64,000 nt of DNA from the NCBI GenBank assembly GCA_026027325.1, contig JAMSLZ010000001.1, positions 3,906,001 through 3,970,000 of the forward strand, in the 5' to 3' direction. The DNA is from Actinomucor elegans (lineage: Eukaryota > Mucoromycota > Mucoromycetes > Mucorales > Mucoraceae). Within the stretch, counting starts at the first letter, position 1. Each line of letters opens with the position of its first letter. Made by a program: the position numbers and the translations under genes. Under the pieces are notes generated by a model. That model did not search any database and was not told where the DNA came from. It saw only the letters and a list, made by a program, of their open reading frames with translations. Below, piece after piece: positions 1 through 12,948 of this stretch.

Positions 1-1
1 T

Positions 2-67
2 GATTCCAAAACAGTTACATTCTCAAAGGATATGTACTTTGATCAGGATATGCTGTTTAAAGAATGA
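2..67 (+). mobile_element. possible C-terminal scrap of a copia-type Pol polyprotein
   Basis: From base 2 an open frame runs 21 codons to a TGA at 65-67. It reads DSKTVTFSKDMYFDQDM and then LFKE. This resembles the segment of Ty1/copia polyproteins just after the integrase core, where a conserved 'xxR/KDVxFxE' motif occurs. Only this short piece is inside the window and the frame stops at once, so it is either a truncated relic or chance. The call rests on pattern memory alone. Confidence 0.35.
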
Positions 68-1265
68 AGCATTGTTCACATAAATAGACCCGGATATACT
101 TGATGTAGATGTTTATACGATGTTATAGTTTAGGTATATAGTTTACATTAATTTCCCAAGTAAAAGATCTAGATGTTTCGTCATGAATGCTGGGCAATCT
201 TTGGAGCATACGTATTCCAAGGTAGTACAATATGAATGAATGATTCGATCTTTTAGATGGACGTTTTTAGATGCAAGCAAAACAAAAAGTAAAGTGAATA
301 TGCAACGCTAAATATACTCTGCCAATCAATAAAAAGACGCACGACTACACATTGTTACTATAATTACCTTTGTTCTTTCATCTAATACAAGACTAGTTTA
401 GCGAGAATTCGATAAACAATTTTTATTAATCTTGTGTAAGTAGTTATGCGCTGTTTTTCTTGGTACTGTATCCCTATTATGTTTTATTCACCGAATGTTT
501 GTGAATTGCTAATTGAAATAATCTCTATTGAAATATACAGTTTTTTGATTTTATTAGTCAATGGTTAAACATATATGGACTGAAAGAGGATTTGGCTATT
601 TATGGCGTATATTAAGGCATCAAATCACTAGCTCAATCATGACCTATATTGCGATTAATAATTTTTGAATTGACTTTGAGCGCAAAAAAAACAATTTAAT
701 CACAGCCTGCTTGGTGCATTAATTAGCACAAACGATATAGGCTGATCTCAATGAAATGTTGCAATTGATTAGTAACCCATGCTTAAAATGAGTTCCTCCA
801 TCTTGGCAAAAGCTCTGATCTACTTTAGAATGTCTGTTTTGTTAAATGATCTGTTCCCATCTGTTAATATATGAGATTTATTATAAGATAATAATAGATA
901 TCCAGTAGTGTTATATACTTCTGCGTATATATAAAACCTGGTATAGTCTATTGTTTTCAAATCAACTAGCTGTAAAACCGTTTTCAATTACCTAGAAAAC
1001 GTATTTTTAAAACTTTGCCTTGGTTCTAGTCCCAATGAATGTGACTCTACATAATGTTACAAAATTCCCTTTTTCAAAGGCAATACCAATGAAAAACATT
1101 GTCCTGATATGGAACTTGTTGTGAAGGGTCAACATGACATATATATAGGGAAAGAACAATAACAAAAACAAAGCTCGTATAGTATTATGTCAAGTCTTGA
1201 AGCAGAGTAGCATCTTCTTCTTCTTTATATTTTTTTTTCTTTGTTATTCAACGTTACAAGCTCAA
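68..1265. other. intergenic, no gene recognised
   Basis: AT-rich DNA with stops in all frames. The last 130 bases before the next gene contain a pyrimidine-rich run (1210-1250) typical of promoters and 5' leaders in this window. A TTG-initiated upstream extension of the next reading frame exists but has no ATG, so it was not used. Confidence 0.6.
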
Positions 1266-2433
1266 ATGAAAGCTTCTCTACGACCTCGCCTATTAGTTTT
1301 GGCTTTATTATTTACATTCATTGTTGCAACATGGTCATCGCCTATCATTAAAAGAGATAATGAAGCAGCAATTATTGAAACACCTACCAAGTCATATCAT
1401 CAAATCATAGAACGCGATGTAGTTGATCTACGTAATACTGGAGGCAGTAAAACTACGACTACAACAACCACAGCGACAAGCACGTCTACTGCAAGACCTC
1501 CAAAGCCAATACCTACTACTGCGCCATCTACAAATCCAGGTATTTCGCATATAAAATAGTAGTGAGCATATAGTAACTCGAAATTATAGAGGATATCTAT
1601 GGCGGACCAGGTATCACACCTCAAAATGGCGTTGCTGGTGCTATTCTCATTGTGTTGGGACTCTATTTGATGGTTTTTGGCTTCAGATCGTTTCGAATCA
1701 CACTTGGAGTTTGTGGATTCTTAACATTTGGCCTTATTTCTTGGGTAGCTATGGCCAACAATCAACCATACTATGGTTACATCAATAATGATATTACCAT
1801 GATAGCTGTACCAGCTGGCTTGGGACTTTTGGGTGCCATCATCTATGCTCTCTTTTGGAATATCTCAATTTACTTGGTTGGAGGTAAATCTTTGATAGAA
1901 AACAGACAATGCATTATAGTGATCAAACCTTCTTGATAGCTCTTGGTGGATTAGCATTGGCCATGTATATCCTATGCTGTAAACACAACCTGTTGATCAC
2001 TCAAGTAGTAGCTCGAGCGGCTTTCATGGTAGCTTTACCATTCTTCATGTCATTTATTACCTTTTTTGCTGAACGTTATGTTCTTTTGTTTACCTTTGCT
2101 TTTGTCGGATCATATTGTTTCATTGTCGGCGTTGAATTCTTGGCTCACACAGGTTACTTGGCCGGAATCAAGTCTTTATTAGATGGTAACGCTTACCATC
2201 AAGTTGTGTATACTATTTCACGTAATGTTATTATATTGATCTGTTTTATTGTAATCCTATTTGCTATATCCTTTGGCTGGCAATTCATGTATAACAAAGG
2301 TCAAAAGTTCGGCGTTATCTTTAGTCAAGAAGAAGCGCCCAAGGCTGCTGCCGCTCCAGCAGAAGAGACAGTTGAAGTTCATGAAACTACAACACATACT
2401 GAGCATAAAGAAACGACCACCACAAAAGAATAA
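1266..2433 (+). CDS. secreted-pathway multi-spanning membrane protein, DUF4203/TMEM198-like
   Basis: Three exons (1266-1539, 1590-1883, 1940-2433) give 353 residues. The start is the first ATG of the frame and opens a signal peptide (RPRLLVLALLFTFIVATWSS). A Thr/Pro-rich linker with a run of seven threonines follows, then about seven hydrophobic segments from residue 100 to 310, arranged as in the DUF4203 family (TMEM198, TM7SF3-related). The C-terminal tail is charged and rich in Glu, Thr, Ala and His, and ends in a KETTTTKE stretch that should face the cytosol. Family members are integral membrane proteins; TMEM198 is linked to Wnt signalling in animals, but no role is established for fungal members. 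The fold call is moderately firm; function is unknown. Confidence 0.8.
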
Positions 2434-2635
2434 AAGTAGCTATTTAAAATAAAACTGGTTATAAAGTGTGGGGTAAAGGGCCTAGGCTAACCGTTTTCCC
2501 GGCTAAGTCATTGAAATAATTGGCGTGATTGGTCAGGAATGTTCTATAAAGACGAAGGCTCTGATGTTTCCTTTGCTTCTCTTCTTTCTCTTTTTTTTTT
2601 TACTTTTCTTCTTTTTCTTTCTCTTTTTCCTTTGC

Positions 2636-4458
2636 ATGGCCACGATAACGGCCACTACATATTTTAACGATAATACAGCTAACATGTCACCAACCTCAAC
2701 TACGCAACCTCAAAAAGCTGGGCAACGGAAAAAGAAAGCTGCCAGAGCTTGTATTCACTGTCAAAAGGTAAATCTATAGTTAATCAACCTCGTTCTTGCT
2801 TACTTATCAAATGAGTAGGCCCATCTTACCTGTGATGATTGTAAGTTAATTAACTGATTTATCATAATCAAGTCCTTGAAACTCCACACTTTTGATATTG
2901 TGACTCATCATTGACTAAATTTTCTATTTGTATTCAGCTCGTCCTTGTCAAAGATGTATCAAACGAGATCTAGCTAGCACCTGTACTGATGGTGCGCGAA
3001 AGAAAGCCAAGTATCTTCAAGATGCAGATGGTAAATCAACAGCTACTAATTGATTAGGCTCAAGCTAATACTCCATCATAGATAATATGAGTAGCACTTC
3101 AAGTGATTCTCGATATACTCAACCTCAGCAGCAACCTCAGCTATTAGATACGTTCAATAATCAACAACAACAACAACCATTTCTGAATGGAGGTACCGTA
3201 TAATTAAACGTTATTTAGTCTGGCTGATAACTAATCTTCACTTGAACTCAGCAGCAAACCTTATCGACACTAGTCAGTTGTTAGGATTAGATAACAGTAA
3301 TCAGAACACTAATTTTAATTATGGATTTGGTTCAAATGCTACGAATCTCGAATACTCGATACTATCTAATATGCTTGGCTCACCTCAATTCTTGGATAAT
3401 AGTAATTCTAATGCTTCACCCAATCTACATAATACGAATAACCTTTGGAACACAAAGAATGCAACATCAGATACCCTCTTGAACACTAATACAAATGCCT
3501 CGACGCCTACATCTGCCTATTCAAATCTTGTAGGTGACCCTGTCTTGTATTCGCCTCAACAACAGCAGCAACTGGATCCTACGACTATTGCGATTGCAAA
3601 GATTGACCAGAGTCCCAAATCTAATTATATTTTATCAACACCACCTGCATCTTACAAGAAATCGTATCCTCAGCGTCATAGTTTAAGTTATGCTAGTGCT
3701 TCAAAACCGTTCAGTTACGCAGATGGATACCATTACCTGATCAATTATGTGAGACAAAAGTAAGGATGGCCAAATTGGCAATGATACGCGTTAACTTACA
3801 GTGATGAATAGAATGGGTAGAGAGGAGCTGATGAGGATCAGTAAAGCATTGGCTCTATTTAGGCCCTCTGTGTTAGCAAGTATGATGAATCTAACAGAAG
3901 ATGACTTGATATTTACAGAGAAATGCCTACAGAGAACATTACTGGTAAACGTAGTTATATTTTACTATACGAGGAAAACATTAACATGTTTGATATAGGA
4001 ATATGAGAAACTAATCACATATTCTGGAACACCAACCGTGGTTTGGAGAAGAACTGGTGAAATTGCATTAGTTGGTAAAGAGTTTTCGCTATTAACACAA
4101 TGGTCTCGCGACGCGATTTTAAGTAAAAAGACGTATATCTATGAGGTAAATCAAACAAAGCTTGCCTTCAGATCAATAACTAACCTGCTTATAGTTAATG
4201 AGTGATCCTTCTGCTGTTGAATACTGGGAGAAATACGCGCTGCATGCGTTTGATAATACTGATTCCGCTGTATATAGCTCTTGTATCTTAATGAGTCCTA
4301 CAAAACGAGTAGTCCCCTGTACATTTTGCTTTACAATCAAGCGAGATATCTTTGATTTGCCTAGTGTGATAGTAGGCAATGTAAGTATTGCAATTGAGTC
4401 CGCATTTGTGTGAGCTGGATACTAACAGTGTTGATAGTTCTTGCCAATCCTGAGTTAG
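2636..4458 (+). CDS. Zn2Cys6 transcription factor with PAS-like region, Ert1/AcuK family
   Basis: Nine exons (2636-2767, 2819-2840, 2938-3030, 3082-3192, 3252-3759, 3812-3944, 3999-4145, 4195-4380, 4438-4458) encode 450 residues. A basic stretch ([10 protein letters not shown]) precedes a zinc cluster of form C-x2-C-x6-C-x5-C-x2-C-x6-C (CIHCQKAHLTC, then [15 protein letters not shown]). The cluster is split over exons 1-3. A Gln/Asn/Ser-rich middle follows. The C-terminal half carries the conserved Ert1/AcuK/Rds2 block: [38 protein letters not shown], and [19 protein letters not shown], a PAS-like fold. In ascomycetes this family activates gluconeogenic genes and helps growth on non-fermentable carbon. 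That role here is inferred. The 3760-3811 acceptor was chosen because it restores the family motif and avoids an in-frame stop. Short final exon of six codons plus stop. Confidence 0.9.
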
Positions 4459-4694
4459 TACATATGCTACTGCTCTTCTTGTTCTTTAACCCCACAAAAA
4501 AAAAAAAAAAATAGATCATACTACTTATTCTCTGTACTTTTAGTAATACTACTACCTCTTTCATACTTCATATACATTATACTTAAACTGTTACAAGAAC
4601 GCATCTTTATTTCATTCCTTGGCAAGTTGGTACTTAATAAATCATTATTGTTCATAGCCATTGTTTGTCCAAAACAACAAGGCAAATATATAGT

Positions 4695-7021
4695 TTAAAA
4701 CTCGTTAGGGTCGTCTTCGTGTTGTTGTTGACTGGTATCTGCTTCTTTGATCTCTTTCTTTAACTCGATTTTTTGTTTTAATTTCTCATTAGCAGAACTG
4801 AATCTGATACTAAGTGATCTGTTAATATACTCTTTTGCTTCATCGTATTCTTCAAGTTCATAAAGTACTTCGGCCATCGTGGCCAAAACGACTGGATGAC
4901 GTGGATGAAGTCTCACTGCTTCAGTCAATAGCGTTTTTGCCTGAGCATACTCTTCCATTCCTTGATACGCTGTAGCCATACCATACCTATCCTCATTGAG
5001 TTCATTAGTTGTCACATTCTATTCCGACAACAACAAAAAACGCTCTTTACCATCCAAGGTACGTTCTCTTGTTGGTAATCATGCTTTTAGCAAAGTGCTG
5101 CTTGGCACCTAGACTATTGCCTTTTTCCCATTCTTCGTAACCCAACAATGCATGACCATAAGAACGCGATGGATCCAGCTTGACCGCCTTTTGGAACCAT
5201 TGGGTAGCTTCATTACCGCCTTTGACACATTTAGTCCAGTTACCAGCAGCAACATAGGCTTCAAACAGATGTGATCGATTATCTTTCATCTTGAAAGCTA
5301 ATAGATTCAACTCCTTTTCCTTTCCCAAATACCAGAGGCATGTAGAATAAATGGGTACATCTTCGCAGTACCAAGGTGAGATGACAAAGGCTTGTTTAAA
5401 GAATGCGCGAGCACTTTGATAATCGCCAGCATCGTAATAGGCCTTTCCGAGCATACATAATACACGTGCAGAGTTATATTGCTGATCATCTAGCTTCTGT
5501 AGCTCGAGTGCTGCCTTTTCACAATGATAGAATGATTGATTCACATATCCGTTGGCTAGTATACAAAGTACGTCGATGACCTTGTTCATACCTTCGATTA
5601 TGTATTGATCTGTTTCTTGAGTTGTATATTGTGCACCGGATTGCGGTAGGAAGTAAGAATCAATGGATTGCTGGTGAGCCTATTGATAGGATATTACGTT
5701 AGTTGCAGTATAGCAAGCGCATGGTAAGAAACTCATTTTGACCTTTAATGACTTGAGCTTTTTGTTTGGGTATGTGTTTTCATCTGATTCGATAACTGAA
5801 TGCTTTCTAGCTAATCTTGGTGGGGCATTGGTATTGATTGATTCATACATGCTTTTATCATCAATATAGTTCCTTTGCTCTTCATTTTCATCAATATGAG
5901 TGAGATCAACCTTTAGTTTTTGAGGTACTTGTACTGGAGGCTTCTTGTGTAATCCATGCTTATTCTTGTAGGCTTCGCTCACTTTCATTTGTCTAATATC
6001 ATTGTCTATACTTTCAATAATGATGTCTTTTCTGTTCTCAATTTCACCTCTTGGGGGGGAACAATGCGTTAATATCGCCCATAAAATATGATTGTCCCAC
6101 AGACAAACCTTTCATAATCATCCACCAAGAGTTCATTTTCATCTTCTAATACTCTAGGTGAAAACTTGACAAGAGCTCGAAGTTGATCCACAGAAATATC
6201 ATAATAATCTTCACTTAGATCAGGCATGGAACAATTATTTTTCTTTACTGTAGATGCCGATAGCTCGTTAGAAAATGATATTTCAGATACTTCAGGTGTA
6301 GGTGGTTGCGGCCAGTAAGAATACGGCGACTTTGACAGATCTACTGTAGCTACATCAAACTTTTTGAATATATCTTTTGGCAGTTTTGCTGTGTTAAAGT
6401 CAATGCAATCTGGCGCAATATCGCATAGTTTTGTATAAGCCGATAGTTTGTATGGATTGTTCTGTAAGCAATCCCAAAAGTAGATGGATGCTGCTCGTAT
6501 GTTATCAAGCTTTAGGTATAAATCGCCCAATAAATTACACAATGAAGATCTACTCGGCATATGATGTCTTCCCGTCACGCTTGATAACTCTAGACAAGTA
6601 AAAATATTATATAAGTGCATTCACTTTACTTTGTAGTTTAATTACCATCGCCCCAATAGACTTTCTTAGGTAGCTCATTCATTGAAAGCGCCAGACGAAG
6701 TGCTTGAACGCCTTCCTCCCACAATATTCGCTGTTTCTCTTTTGATTCCTCTGTATTACCGAGCTCAAGACAGCTTTTGGCAAACAGATTTAAACATGGT
6801 ATTGATTTCACAGTCTTTAGAACGGTATAGCTGGCAGTATAATCAAGACAATGGTAAAGACATTTTGCATAAAGAAATCTGTAATGTGCATATTGGTTAT
6901 TAATGGCGTATAGTCTCTCTGATAGTAATAATGCGTTTCTGTAATCGCCATCATCAAGATCTCTATAGATCAAGGACATTAGCGTCCAAGATTCTATTGA
7001 ACTATTTGGTTGTTCTCTCAT
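4695..7021 (-). CDS. CDC27: anaphase-promoting complex subunit 3 (Cdc27/Nuc2/BimA), TPR protein
   Basis: Five exons read leftwards (7021-6646, 6589-6109, 6049-5743, 5679-5051, 4986-4695) give 694 residues. The start at MREQPNSS is favoured because the next residues (YRNALLLSERLYA) match the family N-terminus. An N-terminal TPR block (ALLLSERL to LSMNELPKK) is followed by a low-complexity linker and then the C-terminal TPR array: VLCMLGKAYYDAGDYQSARA, VPIYSTCLWYLGKEKELN, and LDPSRSYGHALLGYEEWEKG, the hallmark of Cdc27. Cdc27 is a dimeric scaffold subunit of the APC/C, the ubiquitin ligase that drives metaphase exit; its TPR groove binds the Ile-Arg tail of Cdc20/Cdh1 and Apc10. Family members are usually 650-850 residues, so length fits. 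The gene is convergent with the Ert1-like gene, with about 235 bp between stops. Confidence 0.92.
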
Positions 7022-9420
7022 ATTTTGATTATCTGAAAGGAGGACTTTTTTTTCAGATTGTATGGCATATAAAATAACGCGTCGCGTATATTTGCAGTAA
7101 TAAGAGTCACACCAGATATGTCTGTGAGCTAAAGCATGCGCACCTGTCAAAATTTCGGTCTATAGCAACCCAAATTAGGGCCCTCATCAACTAAGCCCTC
7201 GATCTATAGCGGCCATGTACCTGCCAGGGATGCCGTTCATAGTAGTTGACAAGCGCTTATTAGATAGCTTCTGCCAAACTGGGGATACAGAGTAGACTTG
7301 GGTATGTATATATTATCAAGAACTAAGTACCATATCTAAAGGTATAATTGGTATCTGACAATACAATATACCTCAATTAACATATTTTTTTTTAAAAATT
7401 AGTTCTACAACCAGCTTTCTATATATATATATATCAATAATAAATGAATTGTGCAATCGGGCTATATACAGTAGTGAACTAGTGCTCGAACATCTTTCAA
7501 GTATTTACTCTATAAACATGGTATTTATCATGTAGTGACATATTTTGAGTCTCTCATAAATTCAGTTTGGGGTCCATGACCGTATCAGATTTCCTCTTAT
7601 TCATTTGGACAATAAGAGCTTTAGTAAAATAAAATAAAAACCATAATATCACATGAAATGGACGAATATACTACACTGTTGTGTAGAGTATCTAAAGACA
7701 GTTGGTTGCAGCTGTCCAGAAACAGGCCCTCGTAATTTAATAATTGATATTTTATGTGGTTTATATGGTCTTGCATTATTTCTATCATCGGAATAATAGA
7801 ATAGTTCTCTTAAACGTTAGTACTGAAAGAAGAAAATTACGATGTATCTTGATTTTAAATATGCATTTAGAAGGAATAAAGAAAGTAAACTGTCCAACAG
7901 CTGCTAGTAACATTGCTGCTATACAATTCATAACTGATTCTAGTTCAATCCGGCATTTGATGTTTTGTACAAGTTCATTAGAGGCTGTTAAAATTACTAA
8001 AGTTATTTACTGTCTAAAGTACAACGAATGTACTATATACTGAGGGTTGGTAGTAAATTATACACATTTTAAGAGGTCTAGATCAATGATCTATAGATCT
8101 CCCAGCAGATTTCAACAAAGTACCGCATTCGGTAAGCAGTTTATACTTGGAAGAACTGCTCCATTTACTAAGTCTTAATTTATCTGAAATGCAATATGTA
8201 ATAGTATATAATTAGTTGACAATAGACATTAAATTACTATAAGCTATTATACAGATAGGTGTAATGATTCCTCAAGCTTTAGACTCATCCCATTTTCATG
8301 TTTTATTTGATATAGATGATCATACCCAAAATAAGCTACTACATTTATCGTCAGAGTCTTTAAAGGGTAGACTACAGTAGTTTAATTCGATTCCTTTTTA
8401 TTTTAAAAATCTTTGCTGATTAGGAAACTGAGAATTCTATCAAACAAAAACTTACCCAGGAACAGAAAATGATATTAGTCAATAGATGAAAGCAGATGCC
8501 AAAAGTATGGCATGCGTTATTAACCTAATAATGCGCTGCTTGAATAGGGTGACCTGCTCTATTTTGTGCTATCTCAATCGAAAACCATATTATTCAATTT
8601 GGAAAAAAAAAAAAGGGATATGTGACCCATAATAGTTGATCCGCGGTTTAACGCACTTTCTCGATTACGGTTGTACAGTGATATGACTGTTATGTGATAG
8701 TGACATATTGGCAATTGTGGCGCATAAAGAAACGACTCAAAAAAAATATCTAAACGTGAGAGCACTTTACCAGTGCGTGGAACTGAGGCATCGTCTTGTA
8801 TATGCATCCAAACAGCCCAACGTGCGCTTAGAATTACCCTTTTATACTACTCTTATACCAACATATAGGTACTGTCTTCAGTGAAAAGGTATTCAGCAGC
8901 TTGAATTAAATAGCAAGAAACGTAATATCACTTGAGCGTACACAAATACAAACCATTAAAGTTTATTATTAATCTATATATATTATTATACAATAGTATT
9001 TATACTAGACAGTACTTTCAACTTGGATTTAGTCAAGTTTGCCAGCGTGAGATTGAAACTCAATCGTAGTTTGGTGACACTATTAGCTGCATTACATGAA
9101 GAGGGATTTTTTCTATTGAACAATCGCAACCTTATATCTGTGTTTGAGCTATTTTATATTTGACAGTCAGAGAAAGAGGACTACTAAGTTGCCAGATTTT
9201 GCAAGAAATAAACAACTCTTATCACGAGCGATTATCCAGCTGGGTGGCTATGCCTAGCTAGTACTTTATCGAGACATTTCTGCGAATAGAGTCAACAAAT
9301 AAAGAGCTCAGATAATGCGCTGTATTATTCAGACTCTATATAAATGCCTTACCTTCCTCGCAACCAGCACTTTTATCATCTTTATACATATATTTTTCGT
9401 GCTCGCTTTCTTTGCATCAA
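7022..9420. other. 2.4 kb intergenic region, repeat relics
   Basis: No convincing gene. Open frames of up to 99 codons (for example 7744-8043 plus, 8574-8807 minus) lack recognisable motifs. A (TA)n run lies near 7422-7432, and a copy of the dispersed repeat with the palindromic TCTAGATCAATGATCTATAG lies near 8075-8100. The last 130 bases, with a TATATAAA-like element around 9338, probably hold the promoter of the ATPase gene. Confidence 0.55.
8041..8105 (+). repeat. dispersed repeat, partial copy (GTAAATTATA...AGATCT module)
   Basis: Contains GGTAGTAAATTATACACATT followed by a GATCTATAGATCTCC segment. Closely similar strings occur at 57945-58005 and 62003-62065, where they precede the repeat's GATC-rich core. 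Confidence 0.5.
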
Positions 9421-12400
9421 ATGAAAAAAAGTGAACAAACATCAGAAAATCGACCTGCGGCCATTCATTTTTCTGATCTGCAGAAAAAAAGGAATGGTGA
9501 AACTTCCGCTGAAATGAAAAGGCGTATGCGAAGAACCCCTTCTACTGCAAGCCATGCTATCATTGCATACAGAACCCTGTCTATTACTGTCTCGGAGCAT
9601 CAAGCTAAAGGTGTTAAAACACCTAAAAAGCCCAAAAAGGAGTTGGCAGAAGGTAAATTTATTATTACTAGTGAAACAACAGATCAAAGAGCATTTGACT
9701 AACTTGGTTCATAAGATTTGGTAAATACCAACTACCACAAGTCTTCACTTCTCGAAATTGCTCAAACATATAGAACCAATATTGACCAAGGTTTGGATAC
9801 TACGCAGGCAGTAGCTCGTATTGCAGAATACGGCAAAAACGCAATTTCACCTCCACCTAATAACTGGGCAAAAAAGTTTTTTGGTTATTTCTTTGGCGGG
9901 TTCTGTAGTTTACTTTGGTTTGCCAGTATCATTTGTTGGATCTCATGGAAGCCTCTTGGAGAGCCATCTCCATCCCCACTCAACTTGGCTCTTGCTGTTA
10001 TTCTTATGTTTGTCGTCTTTGTGCAAGCCTTCTTCAATGCTTGGCAAGATTGGTCCACAAGCCGGGTCATGAACTCTATCAATAATATGCTTCCTACCCA
10101 AACATTGGTGAAACGCGATGGAAATGTCGTTACTATCGACGCTGCACATCTAGTCCCTGGCGACATTGTCCATATCAAGATGGGCAACAAGATTCCAGCC
10201 GATTTGCGTCTTGTTCAAGTTTCTGATGATTTGAAATTCGATCGTTCTGTTCTCACTGGTGAGTCGGACGCTATTCCCGGTACAGTTGACGCTACAGATG
10301 ATAATGTTTTGGAAAGTCATAACGTAGCTATGATGGGTACTCACTGTGTAAATGGTTCTGCTATTGGCGTCGTTGTTTCTATTGGTGATAGCACTCTCAT
10401 GGGCAAAATAGCTAGATTATCTTTGTCTGACCCAAATACTCGCACAACCTTGCAAGTGGAAATTTTAAGATTCGTTATTATTATTGCCATTTTATCTATT
10501 TCTGTTGGTCTTACCTGTCTTATCACTTGGGCTGCTTGGTTAAGACGCGATTATCCTGATTTCCTTAGTGTTTCCAATGCCTTAATTGCCGTCATTAGTG
10601 TTATTGTAGCCTTTGTTCCTGAAGGTGAGTTCGTATTTTGTCTTGTAAAAGCCTGATTTTTTTTTTTTTTTTTTTTTTTTACTAATATACGCGTTATACA
10701 AATAGGCATGCCTATTGCTGTTACTTTGTGTCTTACTTTGATTGCTCGCCGTATGCAAAAGAACAACGTACTCTGTAAAGTGCTAACTACAGTGGAGACA
10801 TTGGGCAGTGTGAACGTTCTCTGTTCCGACAAGACTGGAACATTGACTGAGAACAAGATGTTTGTTTCTGATGCCAGTATTGGCACTGAAGGCTCTTATA
10901 CCTCTGCCACCTGCAGACAAGTCTATTCTACCAACGACGTAGCCACTGATGCATTAAAACCTCAGCTTCGTCAAATCCAATCTACAGCTGCTCTTTGTAA
11001 CGGTGCTAGTTTTGACGCTAATGATTCACATTTGGAAGTTTCTCAACGTACAGTCTTTGGTGATGCTACTGATTGTGCAGTTCTTCGTTTTGCTGAAAGT
11101 ATGGATCCATCAAAAGCTACTGTTCAAAGCATCCGCTCAGACAATGAAAAGATATTTGAAATCCCTTTCAACTCGAAAAACAAATGGATGATGTCTATCT
11201 TCTGTCCACTCAAGGCATCAATGGCCAAATCGCTTTCAACTGCTTCCACGACTGTCACTCTTGAAGACTGGGTTTTATTCTGTAAAGGTGCCCCCGATGT
11301 TATCTTGAACCGTTGTTCCAAAATATTGCTTGCTGATGGAAGTGAAGCAGAACTGACTGATAAACGTGCCGAACTTTTATTAAACACGCAAACCAAATGG
11401 GCCAGCGAAGGCAAACGTGTCTTGCTTATGGCACGTCGTATTATTAAGCCAGAAGAAAAGCCTGAAAATACAGTTGCAGGTACTTCCAGCTTCTCCACTT
11501 GGGCTACACATATCAACAAAGACCTCCTTGTTATTGGTATGATTGCTATTGTGGATCCTCCTCGCCCTGAAAGTGCTGAAACTGTTGAGATCTGTAGGAA
11601 GGCGGGTATTCGCTTTTACATGGTGACTGGTGACTTTCCTATCACTGCTGCTGCTATTGCTCGAGACATTGGTATTTTTACCACAGAACATCCTCATACA
11701 GTTCATGATTTGGATCCTACCAAGGATCCAGAAGATGTTACTAAATACGCTCCCAGGAAAGTAGCAGTGAAAGGTATCATTAATGACGCCGAAAGTTACG
11801 GTAACTCTGAATCCAGTAGCACAGTCAATCAAAAAGGCAGTAGCCGTGATACCTTGGATATCTCAGCTTCCAAGTCTCTCTTACTCTCAGGTAGTGACAT
11901 GATTACTTTGAATGATTCTCAATGGGAGCAAGTCTGTCAGTACGATGAGATCGTCTTTGCTCGTACTTCACCTGATCAAAAATTACGTATCATCAAGGAA
12001 TTTCAAAAGCGTGATAACATTGTGGCCATGACAGGTGATGGTGTGAACGATGCTCCTTCATTAAAAGCCGCCAATGTTGGTATTGCCATGGGAGGTGGGT
12101 CCGATGTCGCAATTGAAGCAGCTGATATGATCTTGCTCGACAAATTTTCCAGCATTATTGCTGCTATCGAGAGCGGCCGTCTTGTCTTTGATAATTTGAA
12201 AAAGGTCATTGTTTATTTGCTTCCGGCTGGCTCTTGGTCAGAACTTTGGCCTGTACTCGTCAATATCTTCTTGGGTTGTCCTCAGACATTGTCTTCTTTC
12301 CAAATGATTGTTATTTGCGTATTTACTGATTTGTGTCCTTCCATGGCTATCATGATGGAAAAACCTGAAGCTGGCTTGCTGAACCGTCCGCCTCGTAAAC

Positions 12401-12948
12401 CTAAAACCGACCGTTTAGTCAATAGTCGTCTCTTGCTTCATGCTTATGGTTTCATTGGTTTGATGGAGATGCTGTCTTCTCATTTTCTTTTCTTTCTTTA
12501 TTTGGGTATGAACGGACTTGGCCCTAGTAAAGTGTTTTTGTCTTTCTCTGATTTGATGAATCCTGACGGTTACATGGGCTTCACTAACTCTGAAATCGTG
12601 AATATGGTGAATACAGCGCAGTCTATCTATTTTGTAAATCTTGTCATATGTCAATGGGGCAATGTTTTGGCTACCAGAACGAGAAGGCTGTCGATTGCTC
12701 AAGCGAACCCTTTGTGGGGACCTAACCAAAACTTGTGGCTGTTTGCTGCTATGATTGGATCCCTTTCCATTGCCTTGATCATATTGTACGTTCCTGTATT
12801 CAACGTTTACTTGGGCACTTCTCCTATTCCAATTAAGTTTTGGTTCATTCCTTTTGGCTGGGCTGCATTCATTATTTTTATGGATGAAACTAGAAAACTC
12901 TTGGCCAGAAAGTTCCCTAATAGTCCTTTCGGTAAGCTGGCATGGTAA
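9421..12948 (+). CDS. P-type cation-transporting ATPase, P2C-like (Na+/K+-ATPase-related)
   Basis: Three exons (9421-9652, 9716-10624, 10706-12948) give 1127 residues. The first ATG after a leaderless TTG frame is used. A Lys-rich head ([13 protein letters not shown]) joins a cation-ATPase N-domain ([18 protein letters not shown]). Then come the LTGES actuator motif, VPEGMPIAV in M4, the phosphorylation motif CSDKTGTLT (Asp about residue 422), a KGAPD nucleotide-binding motif, the [10 protein letters not shown] hinge (from about 823), and four to six C-terminal membrane spans. The overall layout and the start of the core (ISPPPNN) match the Na+/K+- and H+/K+-ATPase alpha family. M5-M6 differ: the usual NIPEITPF is [11 protein letters not shown], and the M6 aspartates sit in CVFTDLCPS. 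It should act at the plasma membrane in alkali-cation transport; the ion cannot be read from sequence. Intron 2 holds a T22 tract. Confidence 0.93.

Noticed and set aside
7744..8043. 99-codon plus-strand frame in the 7-9.4 kb gap
   Set aside because: No domain, no exon partner and low-complexity hydrophobic content; ends beside a repeat copy. Probably chance.
10150..12729. Several antisense frames of 60-150 codons inside the ATPase gene
   Set aside because: They are shadows of the long coding exons, as expected where codon bias keeps the opposite strand open.
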